This document shows positions 32,178 to 39,510 of a DNA stretch of 40,827 nucleotides, piece after piece; the first letter of the stretch is position 1; every line of letters starts with the position of its first letter. The notes beneath the pieces are model-generated. The model searched no databases, was not told the DNA's origin, and worked only from the letters and a program-made list of their open reading frames with translations. The stretch comes from an uncultured Clostridia bacterium (lineage in GTDB: Bacteria; Bacillota; Clostridia; Christensenellales; Borkfalkiaceae): assembly GCA_947624005.1 (NCBI GenBank), contig CANQHV010000016.1:1-40827 (forward strand), read 5' to 3'. A program made the position numbers and the translations under genes.

Positions 32178-33551
32178 TTATTTGCGTTCGTCCAAAGGCA
32201 CATACGTTCTGCGTTCCTGCACGCATTCGTAAGCGGGACGTATTATCTTGTTTCCGTTTAAAAGTTCCTCTATTCTGTGCGCCGACCAGCCCGCGATTCT
32301 CGCAATCGCAAACAGCGGGGTGTATAGCGCGGTGGGCAGGTTGAGCATAGAGTAAACGAAGCCCGAATAGAAGTCAACGTTGGGATTTACGGGTTTTGAA
32401 AGCTTTTTCTCTTCGCAGATTATCTCGGAAGCGCATTTTGCGACCATATCGTACAGCGCAAATTCCTCTTCGCGCCCCTTTTCTATGGCAAGCTTGCCCG
32501 CGTAAACTTTCAGCACTTCGGCGCGGGGGTCGGAAATGGTGTATACCGCGTGTCCTATGCCGTAAACAAGCCCCGAGTGGTCGAAAGCCTTTTTGTCGAG
32601 CAGTTTCTGCACGTAGTCGTGCACGTTCGTTTCGTTCCAGCTTTTAAGGTTTTCCTTGATATTGTCGAACATCTGCATAACTTTTATGTTCGCGCCGCCG
32701 TGCTTGGGACCTTTCAGCGAGCCGAGCGAAGCCGCGACGGACGAGTAGGTATCCGTACCCGTCGAGGTGACGACGTGAGTTGTAAAAGTCGAGTTGTTAC
32801 CGCCGCCGTGGTCGGCGTGCAGGGTAAGGCAGACGTCGAGAACTTTCGCTTCGAGGTCGGAAAATTCGGTATCTTTCCTTAAAACGTGCAATATGTTCTG
32901 CGCCGTAGAGTATTCGGCTTTGGGTTTATGTACCACAAGCGACCCGTCCTCGCTCGTATCGTATCTGTACGCGCGGTAGCTGTACGCGGCGAGCAGAGGA
33001 AATTGCGCGATAAGCTGTAAACTCTGGCGTAAAACGTTCGAAACGCTTATGTTTTCGGGGTCGGGGTCGTAGCTGTAAAGGTTGAGAACGCACCTTGCAA
33101 GCATATTCATAATGTCTTTCGAGGGCGCCTTCATAATGACGTCGCGTACGAAGTTCCGGGGCAGTACGCGGAATTCCGACAGCATATTTTTGAAGTCGTC
33201 GAATTCGGCTTTATTGGGCAGTTTTCCGAACAGCAGAAGATAGACAGTTTCTTCGAACCCGAACCTGTTTTCCGCTATGCAGTGACCCACAAGCTCTTTC
33301 ACGTTATAGCCGCGGTAGCACAAAATGCCCGGGATTGCGACCTTTTCGCCGTCGCGCATTTCCCAGGAAGTAACTTCCGAAATCTCGGTAAGACCGCACA
33401 AAACGCCCTTGCCGTTTTTGTCGCGCAGACCCCTTTTTACGTCGTAAGCGCTGTAAAGGTCGGCGTCGATACAATTGGAGGCGGAAATTTTCGCGAGTTC
33501 GGAAATTTTATGAGAATATTTAACTATAAGATTCGCTTCGTTAAAATCCAT
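32178..33551 (-). CDS. Citrate synthase (citrate/2-methylcitrate synthase family)
   Basis: Condenses acetyl-CoA with oxaloacetate. The 457 residues include LHADHGGGNNSTFT with the first catalytic His, GSLKGPKHGGANIKV with the second, and GIGHAVYTISDPRA holding the third (GHRVY is more usual, so an Arg is replaced by Ala). The N-terminal extension of about 60 residues and the GGGNNS form are typical of a clostridial type of citrate synthase. The start at 33551 follows GGAGG at seven bases. It has its own promoter, diverging from the sigma operon. No aconitase or isocitrate dehydrogenase gene is in the window. A 2-methylcitrate role is possible but not favoured. Confidence 0.9.
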   Translation of the reverse strand: MDFNEANLIVKYSHKISELAKISASNCIDADLYSAYDVKRGLRDKNGKGVLCGLTEISEVTSWEMRDGEKVAIPGILCYRGYNVKELVGHCIAENRFGFEETVYLLLFGKLPNKAEFDDFKNMLSEFRVLPRNFVRDVIMKAPSKDIMNMLARCVLNLYSYDPDPENISVSNVLRQSLQLIAQFPLLAAYSYRAYRYDTSEDGSLVVHKPKAEYSTAQNILHVLRKDTEFSDLEAKVLDVCLTLHADHGGGNNSTFTTHVVTSTGTDTYSSVAASLGSLKGPKHGGANIKVMQMFDNIKENLKSWNETNVHDYVQKLLDKKAFDHSGLVYGIGHAVYTISDPRAEVLKVYAGKLAIEKGREEEFALYDMVAKCASEIICEEKKLSKPVNPNVDFYSGFVYSMLNLPTALYTPLFAIARIAGWSAHRIEELLNGNKIIRPAYECVQERRTYVPLDERK

Positions 33552-33579
33552 AACGTACCTCCAATCGACAGATAACATA

Positions 33580-33608
33580 ATTTTATCATAAAGTAAAAAG
33601 TTTGTCAA
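33580..33608 (-). promoter_or_regulatory. Citrate synthase promoter
   Basis: Minus strand: TTGACA (33603-33608), 17 bases, TAAAAT (33580-33585). Confidence 0.75.
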
Positions 33609-33670
33609 ACAATATATCGGAATGAGGTAAAAATGCGGCGAAAAGGCGGTAAAATAAGTAAAATATATAA

Positions 33671-33699
33671 TTGACTTACGTGTTTTGCGGGTATACAAT
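33671..33699 (+). promoter_or_regulatory. Promoter of the partner-switching operon
   Basis: TTGACT at 33671-33676, 17-base spacer, TACAAT at 33694-33699: a housekeeping-type promoter. I see no clear SigB-like or SigF-like promoter in addition, so autoregulation by the encoded sigma factor is not evident. Confidence 0.65.
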
Positions 33700-33759
33700 A
33701 TTGATTGCGGGCGTTTTCCGTCAATAAAAAGTGTTTATAAATCATACAGAGGTAATTTT

Positions 33760-34068
33760 ATGCAACAGGTAAAACTGATTTCAACCGAAAACAATCTTTG
33801 CTTTTCGCTTTCGGGCGAAATCGATTCGGCGACCAGCGAAGATTTTTACGCGCAGGTATACGCCGCGTACTGCAACGACAAAAAGGACGTCGTTTTCGAC
33901 TGCGCGAATCTGACTTTTATCGACAGCACAACTCTCGGCACTTTCGTCAAGCTCTTCAAGCAGATAAAGGGCGACGGAAAAAGAATGGTACTGAAAAAGC
34001 TTCAACCGCGCATACTCAAACTCTTCGAGATATGCGCCCTCGACACTATAATGGAGATAGAGAGATGA
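33760..34068 (+). CDS. STAS-domain anti-sigma factor antagonist (SpoIIAA/RsbV type)
   Basis: A 102-residue STAS protein. In this family the unphosphorylated form captures the anti-sigma kinase and frees the sigma factor. The phosphorylation loop reads LTFIDSTTLGTFVKLF. The usual form is MDSSGLG, so the acceptor position is Thr57 in place of the second Ser, and the following Gly is Thr58. The start follows AGAGGT; the frame is open further upstream but lacks a site. The stop overlaps the next gene by ATGA. Confidence 0.87.
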   Translation: MQQVKLISTENNLCFSLSGEIDSATSEDFYAQVYAAYCNDKKDVVFDCANLTFIDSTTLGTFVKLFKQIKGDGKRMVLKKLQPRILKLFEICALDTIMEIER

Positions 34069-34412
34069 AGGAATTCAAAGTTTCGTTCCGCCTTGCCGAC
34101 AGCGAATATTTAACGGCTTTGCGGCTTGTGGCGGGGGCGGTATGTTCGGCTTCCGACCGCGATTTGGACGTGCTTGAAGATTTCAAGGTCTGCGTGACGG
34201 AATGCGCCAATATCCTTAAAAACTGCGGTTTCGAAAGGGGCGTGTTTTCGTTTGAGCGCGACGGCGGCGTAATTTTACGCGCCACGGGCGAGGGCGGCGC
34301 CGCGCACGAGGGCGACAACGAACTGTCGCTTGCGCTTATCTCTGCGCTGGTCGAAAATTGCGATATAGTAAGAGTAAAAGGAATAATAAACGGAATAACG
34401 CTTAAAATATAA
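34065..34412 (+). CDS. Degenerate RsbW/SpoIIAB-like protein
   Basis: Position, size (115 residues) and pattern place it where the anti-sigma kinase SpoIIAB/RsbW sits. FKVCVTECANILKNCGF aligns with the N-box helix, normally SEAxTNAxxH. The Glu (residue 46) is present, but the Asn that should be four residues later is Ile (Asn is at +3). The His is absent, and I see no G1 or G2 glycine box. ATP binding or kinase activity is therefore doubtful; a pseudokinase that still binds sigma or STAS partner is the likely reading. It overlaps both neighbours (ATGA at the start, TAATG at the end). Confidence 0.65.
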   Translation: MKEFKVSFRLADSEYLTALRLVAGAVCSASDRDLDVLEDFKVCVTECANILKNCGFERGVFSFERDGGVILRATGEGGAAHEGDNELSLALISALVENCDIVRVKGIINGITLKI

Positions 34413-35140
34413 TGGACGAGCAAGAGGCGTACGAGCTGTTCAGACAATACCGCGCGACGCGCGATATAGGGATAAGGAACAGGCTTGTCGAAAACTACAT
34501 AGACGTAGCGCGCATACTCGCCAAAAAATTTGCGGGCAGAGGGGTCGAGTACGACGACTTGTTACAGGTCGCGTCCGAGGCTCTTATTTCGGGCGTCGAA
34601 AAATTCGACCCCGACCTCGGCAATAAGTTCACTACATACATAACTCCCACGATAACGGGGGTTATAAAAAACTATTTCCGCGACTATTCGCACTCCATAC
34701 GTATTCCCCGCCGTCTGTATGCACTTGCGGCGCGAATAAAAGAGCAGTCGCAGAAATTTTATCAGGCGCACGGTTGCCAGCCCACCGTAAAACAGCTTGC
34801 GGCGGAACTTGAAACGGACGAAGAATCTGTAATCGAGGCGCTCGAATGTAAGCCGCCCCAAAGTCTGGACGCGACCCTTACGACGGAGGAGGGCGAAGAG
34901 CCGAAAGTGGACGTAGTTTCGGACGGACTGTCGGACTTCGACAGGTTTGAGGATTCCGAGGCGCTTAAAGCGGGGCTTAAAGACCTTGACGACGGCGAGC
35001 GCAAAATTATAGCTTTGAGGTTTTTGCAGGGCAAGTCGCAGTCGGAAACGGGCAAAATTCTGGGTGTAAGCCAGATGTTCGTTTCGCGCGCGGAGCGCAA
35101 AATCCTGCAAAAATTAAAGGAACGTATCGAAAATGATTAG
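34412..35140 (+). CDS. RNA polymerase sigma factor of the SigB/SigF/SigG group
   Basis: A 242-residue group 3 sigma-70 factor. Region 2 is clear (LVENYIDVARILAKKF, YDDLLQVASEALISGVEKFDP, FTTYITPTITGVIKNYFRD). Region 3 begins with IRIPRRLY and PTVKQLAAELE. Region 4 has LDDGERKIIALRFLQGKSQSETGKILGVSQMFVSRAE. An acidic stretch joins regions 3 and 4. Being enclosed by a STAS protein and two RsbW-like proteins, it is controlled by partner switching. Whether the regulon is sporulation, general stress or cell surface cannot be told from this DNA. Confidence 0.9.
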   Translation: MDEQEAYELFRQYRATRDIGIRNRLVENYIDVARILAKKFAGRGVEYDDLLQVASEALISGVEKFDPDLGNKFTTYITPTITGVIKNYFRDYSHSIRIPRRLYALAARIKEQSQKFYQAHGCQPTVKQLAAELETDEESVIEALECKPPQSLDATLTTEEGEEPKVDVVSDGLSDFDRFEDSEALKAGLKDLDDGERKIIALRFLQGKSQSETGKILGVSQMFVSRAERKILQKLKERIEND

Positions 35141-35504
35141 TTTCCGCGTAGACAATTTAAAGCGTATGAGCGCGGAGCTTGCGGCGTTTGCCGAATATCT
35201 GAAAGATAACAGCGTAAGCGACGACGACGTGTTTTTCAGTCGGCTGATTTCGTGCGAGCTTATAACCAACGTCATACGCCACAGTGGCGAAAGCGCGCAG
35301 TTTTCGGCGGAAATTCTCGGCGACGGCATAAGTATTTCGGTCACCGCGCCGAGTTTTGAAAACCTGCCGCTCGACGCCCCCGCGCCCGACGTCTTTGCCG
35401 AAAGCGGGAGGGGGCTTTATATAGTCCGCTCGATTATTTCGGGCGATATCGAACGCGGCAACCACGGCGAAGTAAAGGTTTTTCTTTCGTTCCATAACAA
35501 GTAA
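35133..35504 (+). CDS. RsbW/SpoIIAB-type anti-sigma ATPase
   Basis: A 123-residue GHKL-fold protein. The N-box is intact: SCELITNVIRHS, with Glu42 and Asn46 at the correct distance and His50. The G2-like glycine loop is FAESGRGLYIVRSI near 88-101. The G1 region (LGDGISISV) is less canonical. It overlaps the sigma gene by eight bases, unlike spoIIAB and rsbW, which usually precede their sigma gene. It is thus the active-looking kinase in an operon that also has a degenerate copy in the usual place. Confidence 0.82.
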   Translation: MISFRVDNLKRMSAELAAFAEYLKDNSVSDDDVFFSRLISCELITNVIRHSGESAQFSAEILGDGISISVTAPSFENLPLDAPAPDVFAESGRGLYIVRSIISGDIERGNHGEVKVFLSFHNK

Positions 35505-35526
35505 AAAGCGGCGGTTTCGCCGCTTT
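35505..35526 (+). terminator. Terminator of the sigma operon
   Basis: A 9-bp stem AAAGCGGCG (35505-35513) with 35518-35526, four-base loop, then AAATTTT. It begins one base after the last stop codon. Confidence 0.75.
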
Positions 35527-35536
35527 AAATTTTCGG

Positions 35537-35571
35537 AAAAAAACCGCCCGCCGAGCAAAACGCTCGGCGGG
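35537..35571 (-). terminator. Terminator of the minus-strand membrane protein gene
   Basis: CCCGCCGAGC (35547-35556) pairs with 35562-35571, loop AAAAC. On the minus strand it is followed by CGG and seven T (complement of 35537-35543). Confidence 0.8.
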
Positions 35572-35586
35572 TAATAATTATGTTAT

Positions 35587-35646
35587 ACGTTTGATGGGAA
35601 ATCGGCAGGACAAGAACGGAAGCCGAAAAGATACAACGTCAAACGT
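35587..35646. repeat. Structured 60-bp element, copy B
   Basis: Arms ACGTTTGA (35587-35594) and TCAAACGT (35639-35646) pair perfectly. The interior and right flank match copy A at 14567-14627, including AAAAGATACA. The right arm contains the stop codon of the membrane protein gene. Confidence 0.6.
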
Positions 35647-37168
35647 TAGGTTTGTTGTCGGCTTGGAAGAACTTATCCATAAGCCCGTCGGAAACAAGGT
35701 CGTGTAACCTTCCGAAATAAATGAATACGCTCGAGAAAAACTTTTTGTTGTCGCCGCCGACGCGGTACGAAGGTATGCCTGCAATCGTGCCCTTTTTCTT
35801 TTCGAGGAACACCTGCGCAAATTCGATTTTTTCCTCGTTCGAAAGCGTATTGATAAAGTCGTCGGTAGGTCCGTCGTAAATAGGCTTAACCGTATAAACC
35901 ATACCCTCTTGCGACGGTGCGGGCGCGGGTTGAGGCTCGGATACGGATTGAGCCGTCGCGGGCTGCGCCTGCGGTTGAGCCGCCGTCGCCGCCGCGGGAG
36001 TCGAAACGTTTACGATAACGGGCGGAGCGGGGTTGTTCGCCACGAACCGTTTTTCGTCGGAGCGGTAAAGGTTTGCCGTGCGTTCGAGTTCCGCCGCGCT
36101 TGCGGGCTTTGCGGAGTCGGGCTTTGCGCGCTTTTTCCTGCTTGCCTCGCGAATGTAGCGCGCGACGTATAATACAAATTGGATAAAGGCTATAATCAGT
36201 ATGATAAACGCGAACAGCCCGTAAGACGCGCCGTCTTTTTCAAGGAGCAAGGTAAAGATAAGCGCAAGCGCAATGAATACCATTTCCAGAAGATAGCGCC
36301 AGATTCCGAACATAAGCCTGCCGCTCTTCGTCTTGTGCGTAAGCGCGCCCAGCTCGACCAGAAGGTTGAACACGACGAACGCGCACGCTATTGCGCCGAA
36401 GATAACAAGCAAGAAATTGTATACGTCTATATCGAGAGCGAATTTGAGAAGGTCGCTGCCGAATACGAAGTATAACAGCGTAAGTCCGTCAACACCGTAA
36501 AACGCGGAGGGCGTGGCTTTCAGCTTTGCCGAAAAGTCCGCGAGTTTCGAGGCGGACTTCGAAAAAATTCCGCTTATGGGGAACAGCATAAACACTGCGA
36601 CCGCCGCAAGGACGAACAGAATAAGCCGCATTGCCGCGCCGTTGCCGTTTTTATTGTAGATAAAAGATTGTAAAATCAGCGCGATAAGAGTTCCGCCGAG
36701 CGCAATGAATACCGCGTAGTTAAGCGAAACGGCGCCGTAGCGGGTCATAACAAGCAAGGTGTAAAGTATAAGCACGACAGCCGAAATTATTTCGACGGTA
36801 TACGCGATTTTAAGGCAGGTTGCGCTTTGTTTTTTGCTTACGCACGCGGGTATCAAAAGGATAAGCGCAATCAAAGTCATCGCGGCGTACAAAATCACCA
36901 TCCACGCGGCGAGGTCGATTTCGGGCGTACCCGTAATACCGAAAAAGAGGAAGGGAACGGACGTCGAAAAAGCCGCGCCGTCGGCAAGAAGAGGCGTTTT
37001 AAGAGCAAGCGCTTTTGTGACGACGTCGGGAAGCTGCATAGCGAGCATACCGTCGACGCCCTTTACGCCGAGAGGCACGAAAAAGCCTACGAGCAAACAG
37101 ACCAGCGCTACGGCGTATGTAATAAGCGCCGCAAATTTGGAACGTTCTTTCTTGTTTTCGTTTGCCAT
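35639..37168 (-). CDS. Polytopic membrane protein with cytosolic C-terminal domain, unknown function
   Basis: A 509-residue protein I cannot assign. About eight to nine hydrophobic segments fill residues 12-340. They are followed by a basic stretch (REASRKKRAKPDSAK), an Ala/Pro/Gln-rich linker of about 50 residues near 380-425, and a small folded C-terminal domain (about 440-509) containing SNEEKIEFAQVFLEKKKG and IPSYRVGGDNKKFFSSVFIYFGRLHDLVS. The first segments flank a loop of about 40 residues that may face outside. The ATG at 37168 follows GGAG. It has a perfect consensus promoter and a strong terminator, and is transcribed alone. Its last codons overlap structured element B. Confidence 0.75.
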   Translation of the reverse strand: MANENKKERSKFAALITYAVALVCLLVGFFVPLGVKGVDGMLAMQLPDVVTKALALKTPLLADGAAFSTSVPFLFFGITGTPEIDLAAWMVILYAAMTLIALILLIPACVSKKQSATCLKIAYTVEIISAVVLILYTLLVMTRYGAVSLNYAVFIALGGTLIALILQSFIYNKNGNGAAMRLILFVLAAVAVFMLFPISGIFSKSASKLADFSAKLKATPSAFYGVDGLTLLYFVFGSDLLKFALDIDVYNFLLVIFGAIACAFVVFNLLVELGALTHKTKSGRLMFGIWRYLLEMVFIALALIFTLLLEKDGASYGLFAFIILIIAFIQFVLYVARYIREASRKKRAKPDSAKPASAAELERTANLYRSDEKRFVANNPAPPVIVNVSTPAAATAAQPQAQPATAQSVSEPQPAPAPSQEGMVYTVKPIYDGPTDDFINTLSNEEKIEFAQVFLEKKKGTIAGIPSYRVGGDNKKFFSSVFIYFGRLHDLVSDGLMDKFFQADNKPNV

Positions 37169-37243
37169 TTGAATTCTCCGTTAAAATTTATATTTTCACG
37201 CCCGGGGGCGCGGATTATAAGCCGTTTTTTAAATACCTTTATA

Positions 37244-37272
37244 ATTATAATACCAAATTAAGGCAATGTCAA
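37244..37272 (-). promoter_or_regulatory. Perfect consensus promoter of the polytopic membrane protein gene
   Basis: Minus strand: TTGACA (37267-37272), 17 bases, TATAAT (37244-37249). The 170 bases between it and the promoter at 37446 show nothing I can name. Confidence 0.85.
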
Positions 37273-37445
37273 GAAGTTTAAATTAAAATTATGGCTTTAA
37301 AAGGCATATATATGCGGGTCAATTTCCTTTCGGACGTAAAAAAACGCGCGCCCGTTTAAAACATTTTGCTCCGTTTGCGGCTTTATTATGCGGCGGGGGA
37401 AATTTTTGCCGTCTGCGGGTTGCGAGAAAAAAATCGAAAAGGGTC

Positions 37446-37474
37446 TTGAAAAGATTTCAAACAGGGTGTATAAT
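37446..37474 (+). promoter_or_regulatory. Promoter of the AT-hook regulator gene
   Basis: TTGAAA at 37446-37451, 17-base spacer, TATAAT at 37469-37474, followed by AAGAGG and the ATG at 37498. Confidence 0.75.
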
Positions 37475-37497
37475 ATAACCGATAAGAGGTGGTAAAA

Positions 37498-37914
37498 ATG
37501 GCAGGATACATAGGAAGAAGACCCAAAGGCAGACCGCGAAAAGACGGCGCAATTTCGAAATGGGTGGCATATATACCCCAACCAACGGAGTTTTCCGTAA
37601 ACGACTTACCTAAAAATCCGCTGCTTGACGAACTTGTTATGGTAATGCCGCAAATACACTATAAACGCATACTTTCCGACGTGGATTTGGTGTGCTTTGC
37701 AAAGGTGTTCGAGGACGAACAGCTTATTGCAACTGCGCTCTATTATATTTTCGGCGGAATGAAGGTAGCCGAAACTTCCAAAAATATATATATGCACAGA
37801 AATACGCTTATGTACAGGCTCGACAAAATAAAAGCGATAACGGGTCTGGATATCAGAAATTTCAATCAGGCGCTGACTTTTTTAATCATACACCGCCTGT
37901 ATCTTAAAAAATGA
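37498..37914 (+). CDS. Small regulator: AT-hook-like N-terminus plus PucR/CdaR-type HTH
   Basis: A 138-residue protein. Residues 5-15 (GRRPKGRPRKD) contain the GRP core of an AT-hook minor-groove binder. Residues about 80-136 (FGGMKVAETSKNIYMHRNT, LMYRLDKIKAITGLDIRN) match the C-terminal HTH_30 domain of PucR/CdaR regulators, which normally follows a long sensory region missing here. The middle (about 25-75) has no known domain. A DNA-binding regulator with two contact modes is likely. It overlaps the S41 protease gene (ATGATGA), so it may control or sense that protein. The ATG follows GAGGTGG. Confidence 0.75.
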   Translation: MAGYIGRRPKGRPRKDGAISKWVAYIPQPTEFSVNDLPKNPLLDELVMVMPQIHYKRILSDVDLVCFAKVFEDEQLIATALYYIFGGMKVAETSKNIYMHRNTLMYRLDKIKAITGLDIRNFNQALTFLIIHRLYLKK

Positions 37915-39179
37915 TGAAATTTTTCAAACGCACGTTGATGTTGTCCGCCGCGGCGTTTACGCTTGCGGCGGCAATTTTTTCGGGTTGCTTTCAACGCTAC
38001 CCGACTTTTTTCGAATGGGCTGTGGACGCGGTTGACGCGTACTACCTATACGACGCGGACCTTTCGGGTTTGGAAAACGGCGACATTGAGGGGCTTGTCG
38101 CCCGCCTCGACAGATATTCGCGCTATTACACCGCGGAGGAATACCGCGTTACCGAAAACGAAAGCGCGGGCAAAAACAACGGCGTCGGCATTTCGTCGTC
38201 TTACGTCGAGGGCAAGGGCGACCTTGTCGTTAAAGTTACGGGCAATTCCCCCGCTTTCCATGCAGGCATAAAAAAAGGCGAGTTCATTACGTCGGTCGTA
38301 AGCGGACAAAAAACTTTCGAAGTCAGTCGCGAAAGGAGCGCGGCAAGCGTTTTCGACGACCTTCCGAACGGCGAAAATTTTACGATTGTGACGGATAAGT
38401 CGTCATATACTTTGCAAAATACCGATTATTACGCGACGTATGCCTCGCTTTCGACTTCTAAAACGGGCTGGGCGTTCGGCGACGGCGCGCGCCTTGTCGA
38501 AACGGGCGCAGGAATGGAATTTCTACCCGAGGACTTTGCTTATATGTCGGTTACGCAATTTACGGGCAACGTCGCCGACGAGTTCGGACGGCTGTGCGAG
38601 ATTGTAAACTCGCTCGACGGATGCGACAGCCTTATAATAGATCTCCGCAACAACGGCGGCGGGTACGTTTCTGCGATGCAGAAAATGGCGGGTTGCTTCG
38701 CGGCGGGGACGGCTATGACGGCGCGCTATAAAAACGGCGTCGAAAATTTCGCTTGCGAAAAGATTGACGATAAGTACAGGCTGGACGGGGACATAACTCT
38801 GTACGTCCTCGCCAACTGCAATACGGCGAGCGCGTCCGAGGCGTTTATGGGCGCGCTTATATCTTACGGCAGGCTCGACTATAACAATATCTACCTTTCC
38901 GACTTTTCAGAAGAATATCTTGCGGCTTCGGGCAACGATTCGAAAAATTGCCGCACTTACGGCAAGGGCATTATGCAGACCACGTATTATTATAAGCCCA
39001 CGGGCGAGGCGTTGAAACTCACCACCGCCCGCATATATTGGCCCGACGGCTCGACCTCTATACACGACAGGGGAATTACCGCGGACGACGGTTGCAAAAC
39101 GGTGCCCGCCGAGTGGAACGTAACCTATTCGGACGACGAACTTAAAACCGCAGTTTTGATGATGTCGGGGCAAAAGTGA
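37911..39179 (+). CDS. S41 (CtpA-like) serine protease lipoprotein
   Basis: A 422-residue exported protease. The N-terminal signal ends in the lipobox IFSGC (Cys near residue 26), so it is lipid-anchored outside. A PDZ-like domain (about 85-170; SPAFHAGIKKGEFIT) is followed by the S41 core: DLRNNGGGYVSAMQKMAG, then NTASASEAFMGAL with the candidate catalytic Ser at 307/309, then YGKGIMQTTYYY with the candidate Lys near 352. It is cotranscribed and overlapping with the small regulator. Substrate unknown; family members process C-termini of envelope or signalling proteins. Confidence 0.88.
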   Translation: MMKFFKRTLMLSAAAFTLAAAIFSGCFQRYPTFFEWAVDAVDAYYLYDADLSGLENGDIEGLVARLDRYSRYYTAEEYRVTENESAGKNNGVGISSSYVEGKGDLVVKVTGNSPAFHAGIKKGEFITSVVSGQKTFEVSRERSAASVFDDLPNGENFTIVTDKSSYTLQNTDYYATYASLSTSKTGWAFGDGARLVETGAGMEFLPEDFAYMSVTQFTGNVADEFGRLCEIVNSLDGCDSLIIDLRNNGGGYVSAMQKMAGCFAAGTAMTARYKNGVENFACEKIDDKYRLDGDITLYVLANCNTASASEAFMGALISYGRLDYNNIYLSDFSEEYLAASGNDSKNCRTYGKGIMQTTYYYKPTGEALKLTTARIYWPDGSTSIHDRGITADDGCKTVPAEWNVTYSDDELKTAVLMMSGQK

Positions 39180-39202
39180 TTATATATTCCGCATTTTTCT
39201 GC

Positions 39203-39230
39203 AAAAGGCGCGGTTTTCCGCGCCTTTTTT
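39203..39230 (+). terminator. Terminator after the S41 protease gene
   Basis: GGCGCGG (39207-39213) pairs with CCGCGCC (39218-39224), loop TTTT, flanked by four A and six T; works in both directions. Confidence 0.9.
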
Positions 39231-39297
39231 GCCGTCCTTTCAAACGGGCGCGGCATATTGCCCGCGCCTGTATTTTAGCGCTTTGCGCGCCGTAAAA

Positions 39298-39510
39298 CTA
39301 CGGTATGCGCCTTGCGTTTTTAACCCGCCGCGCCGTCCAGATTACGCACAGCAGAAAGCCGTCGTCAGAGCGGGTGACTTCGAGCGAGGGCGCAGACCCG
39401 CTTTCGAAATATTCTTCTGCAAGCTTTTTAAAATCTTTCAGAAAAAGTTCGCGCTGGGTTTCGGAAACGTCCTCTCTGTCAAGAGAAAGCGTTTTTGAAA
39501 GATTTTTCAT
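39298..39510 (-). CDS. Small protein overlapping the MinD-like gene, possibly MinE-like
   Basis: A 70-residue protein with an N-terminal charged part and a C-terminal part LKDFKKLAEEYFESG, then LEVTRSDDGFLLCVIWTARR. The helix-then-strands pattern, length and position directly after a MinD-like gene (ATGA overlap) recall MinE, whose second half has a similar layout. The similarity is weak, and it is equally possible that it is an unrelated small partner. Confidence 0.5.
   Translation of the reverse strand: MKNLSKTLSLDREDVSETQRELFLKDFKKLAEEYFESGSAPSLEVTRSDDGFLLCVIWTARRVKNARRIP

Noticed and set aside
33760-35504. Assigning the operon as spoIIA (sporulation)
   Set aside because: The gene order differs from spoIIA and no other sporulation gene is in the window, so a stress or envelope role is equally possible.
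35587-35646. Integron attC site
   Set aside because: One side shows GTTAGGT-like and CCTAAC-like strings, but the matching inverse core at the other end is absent, and no integrase or cassette array is present.
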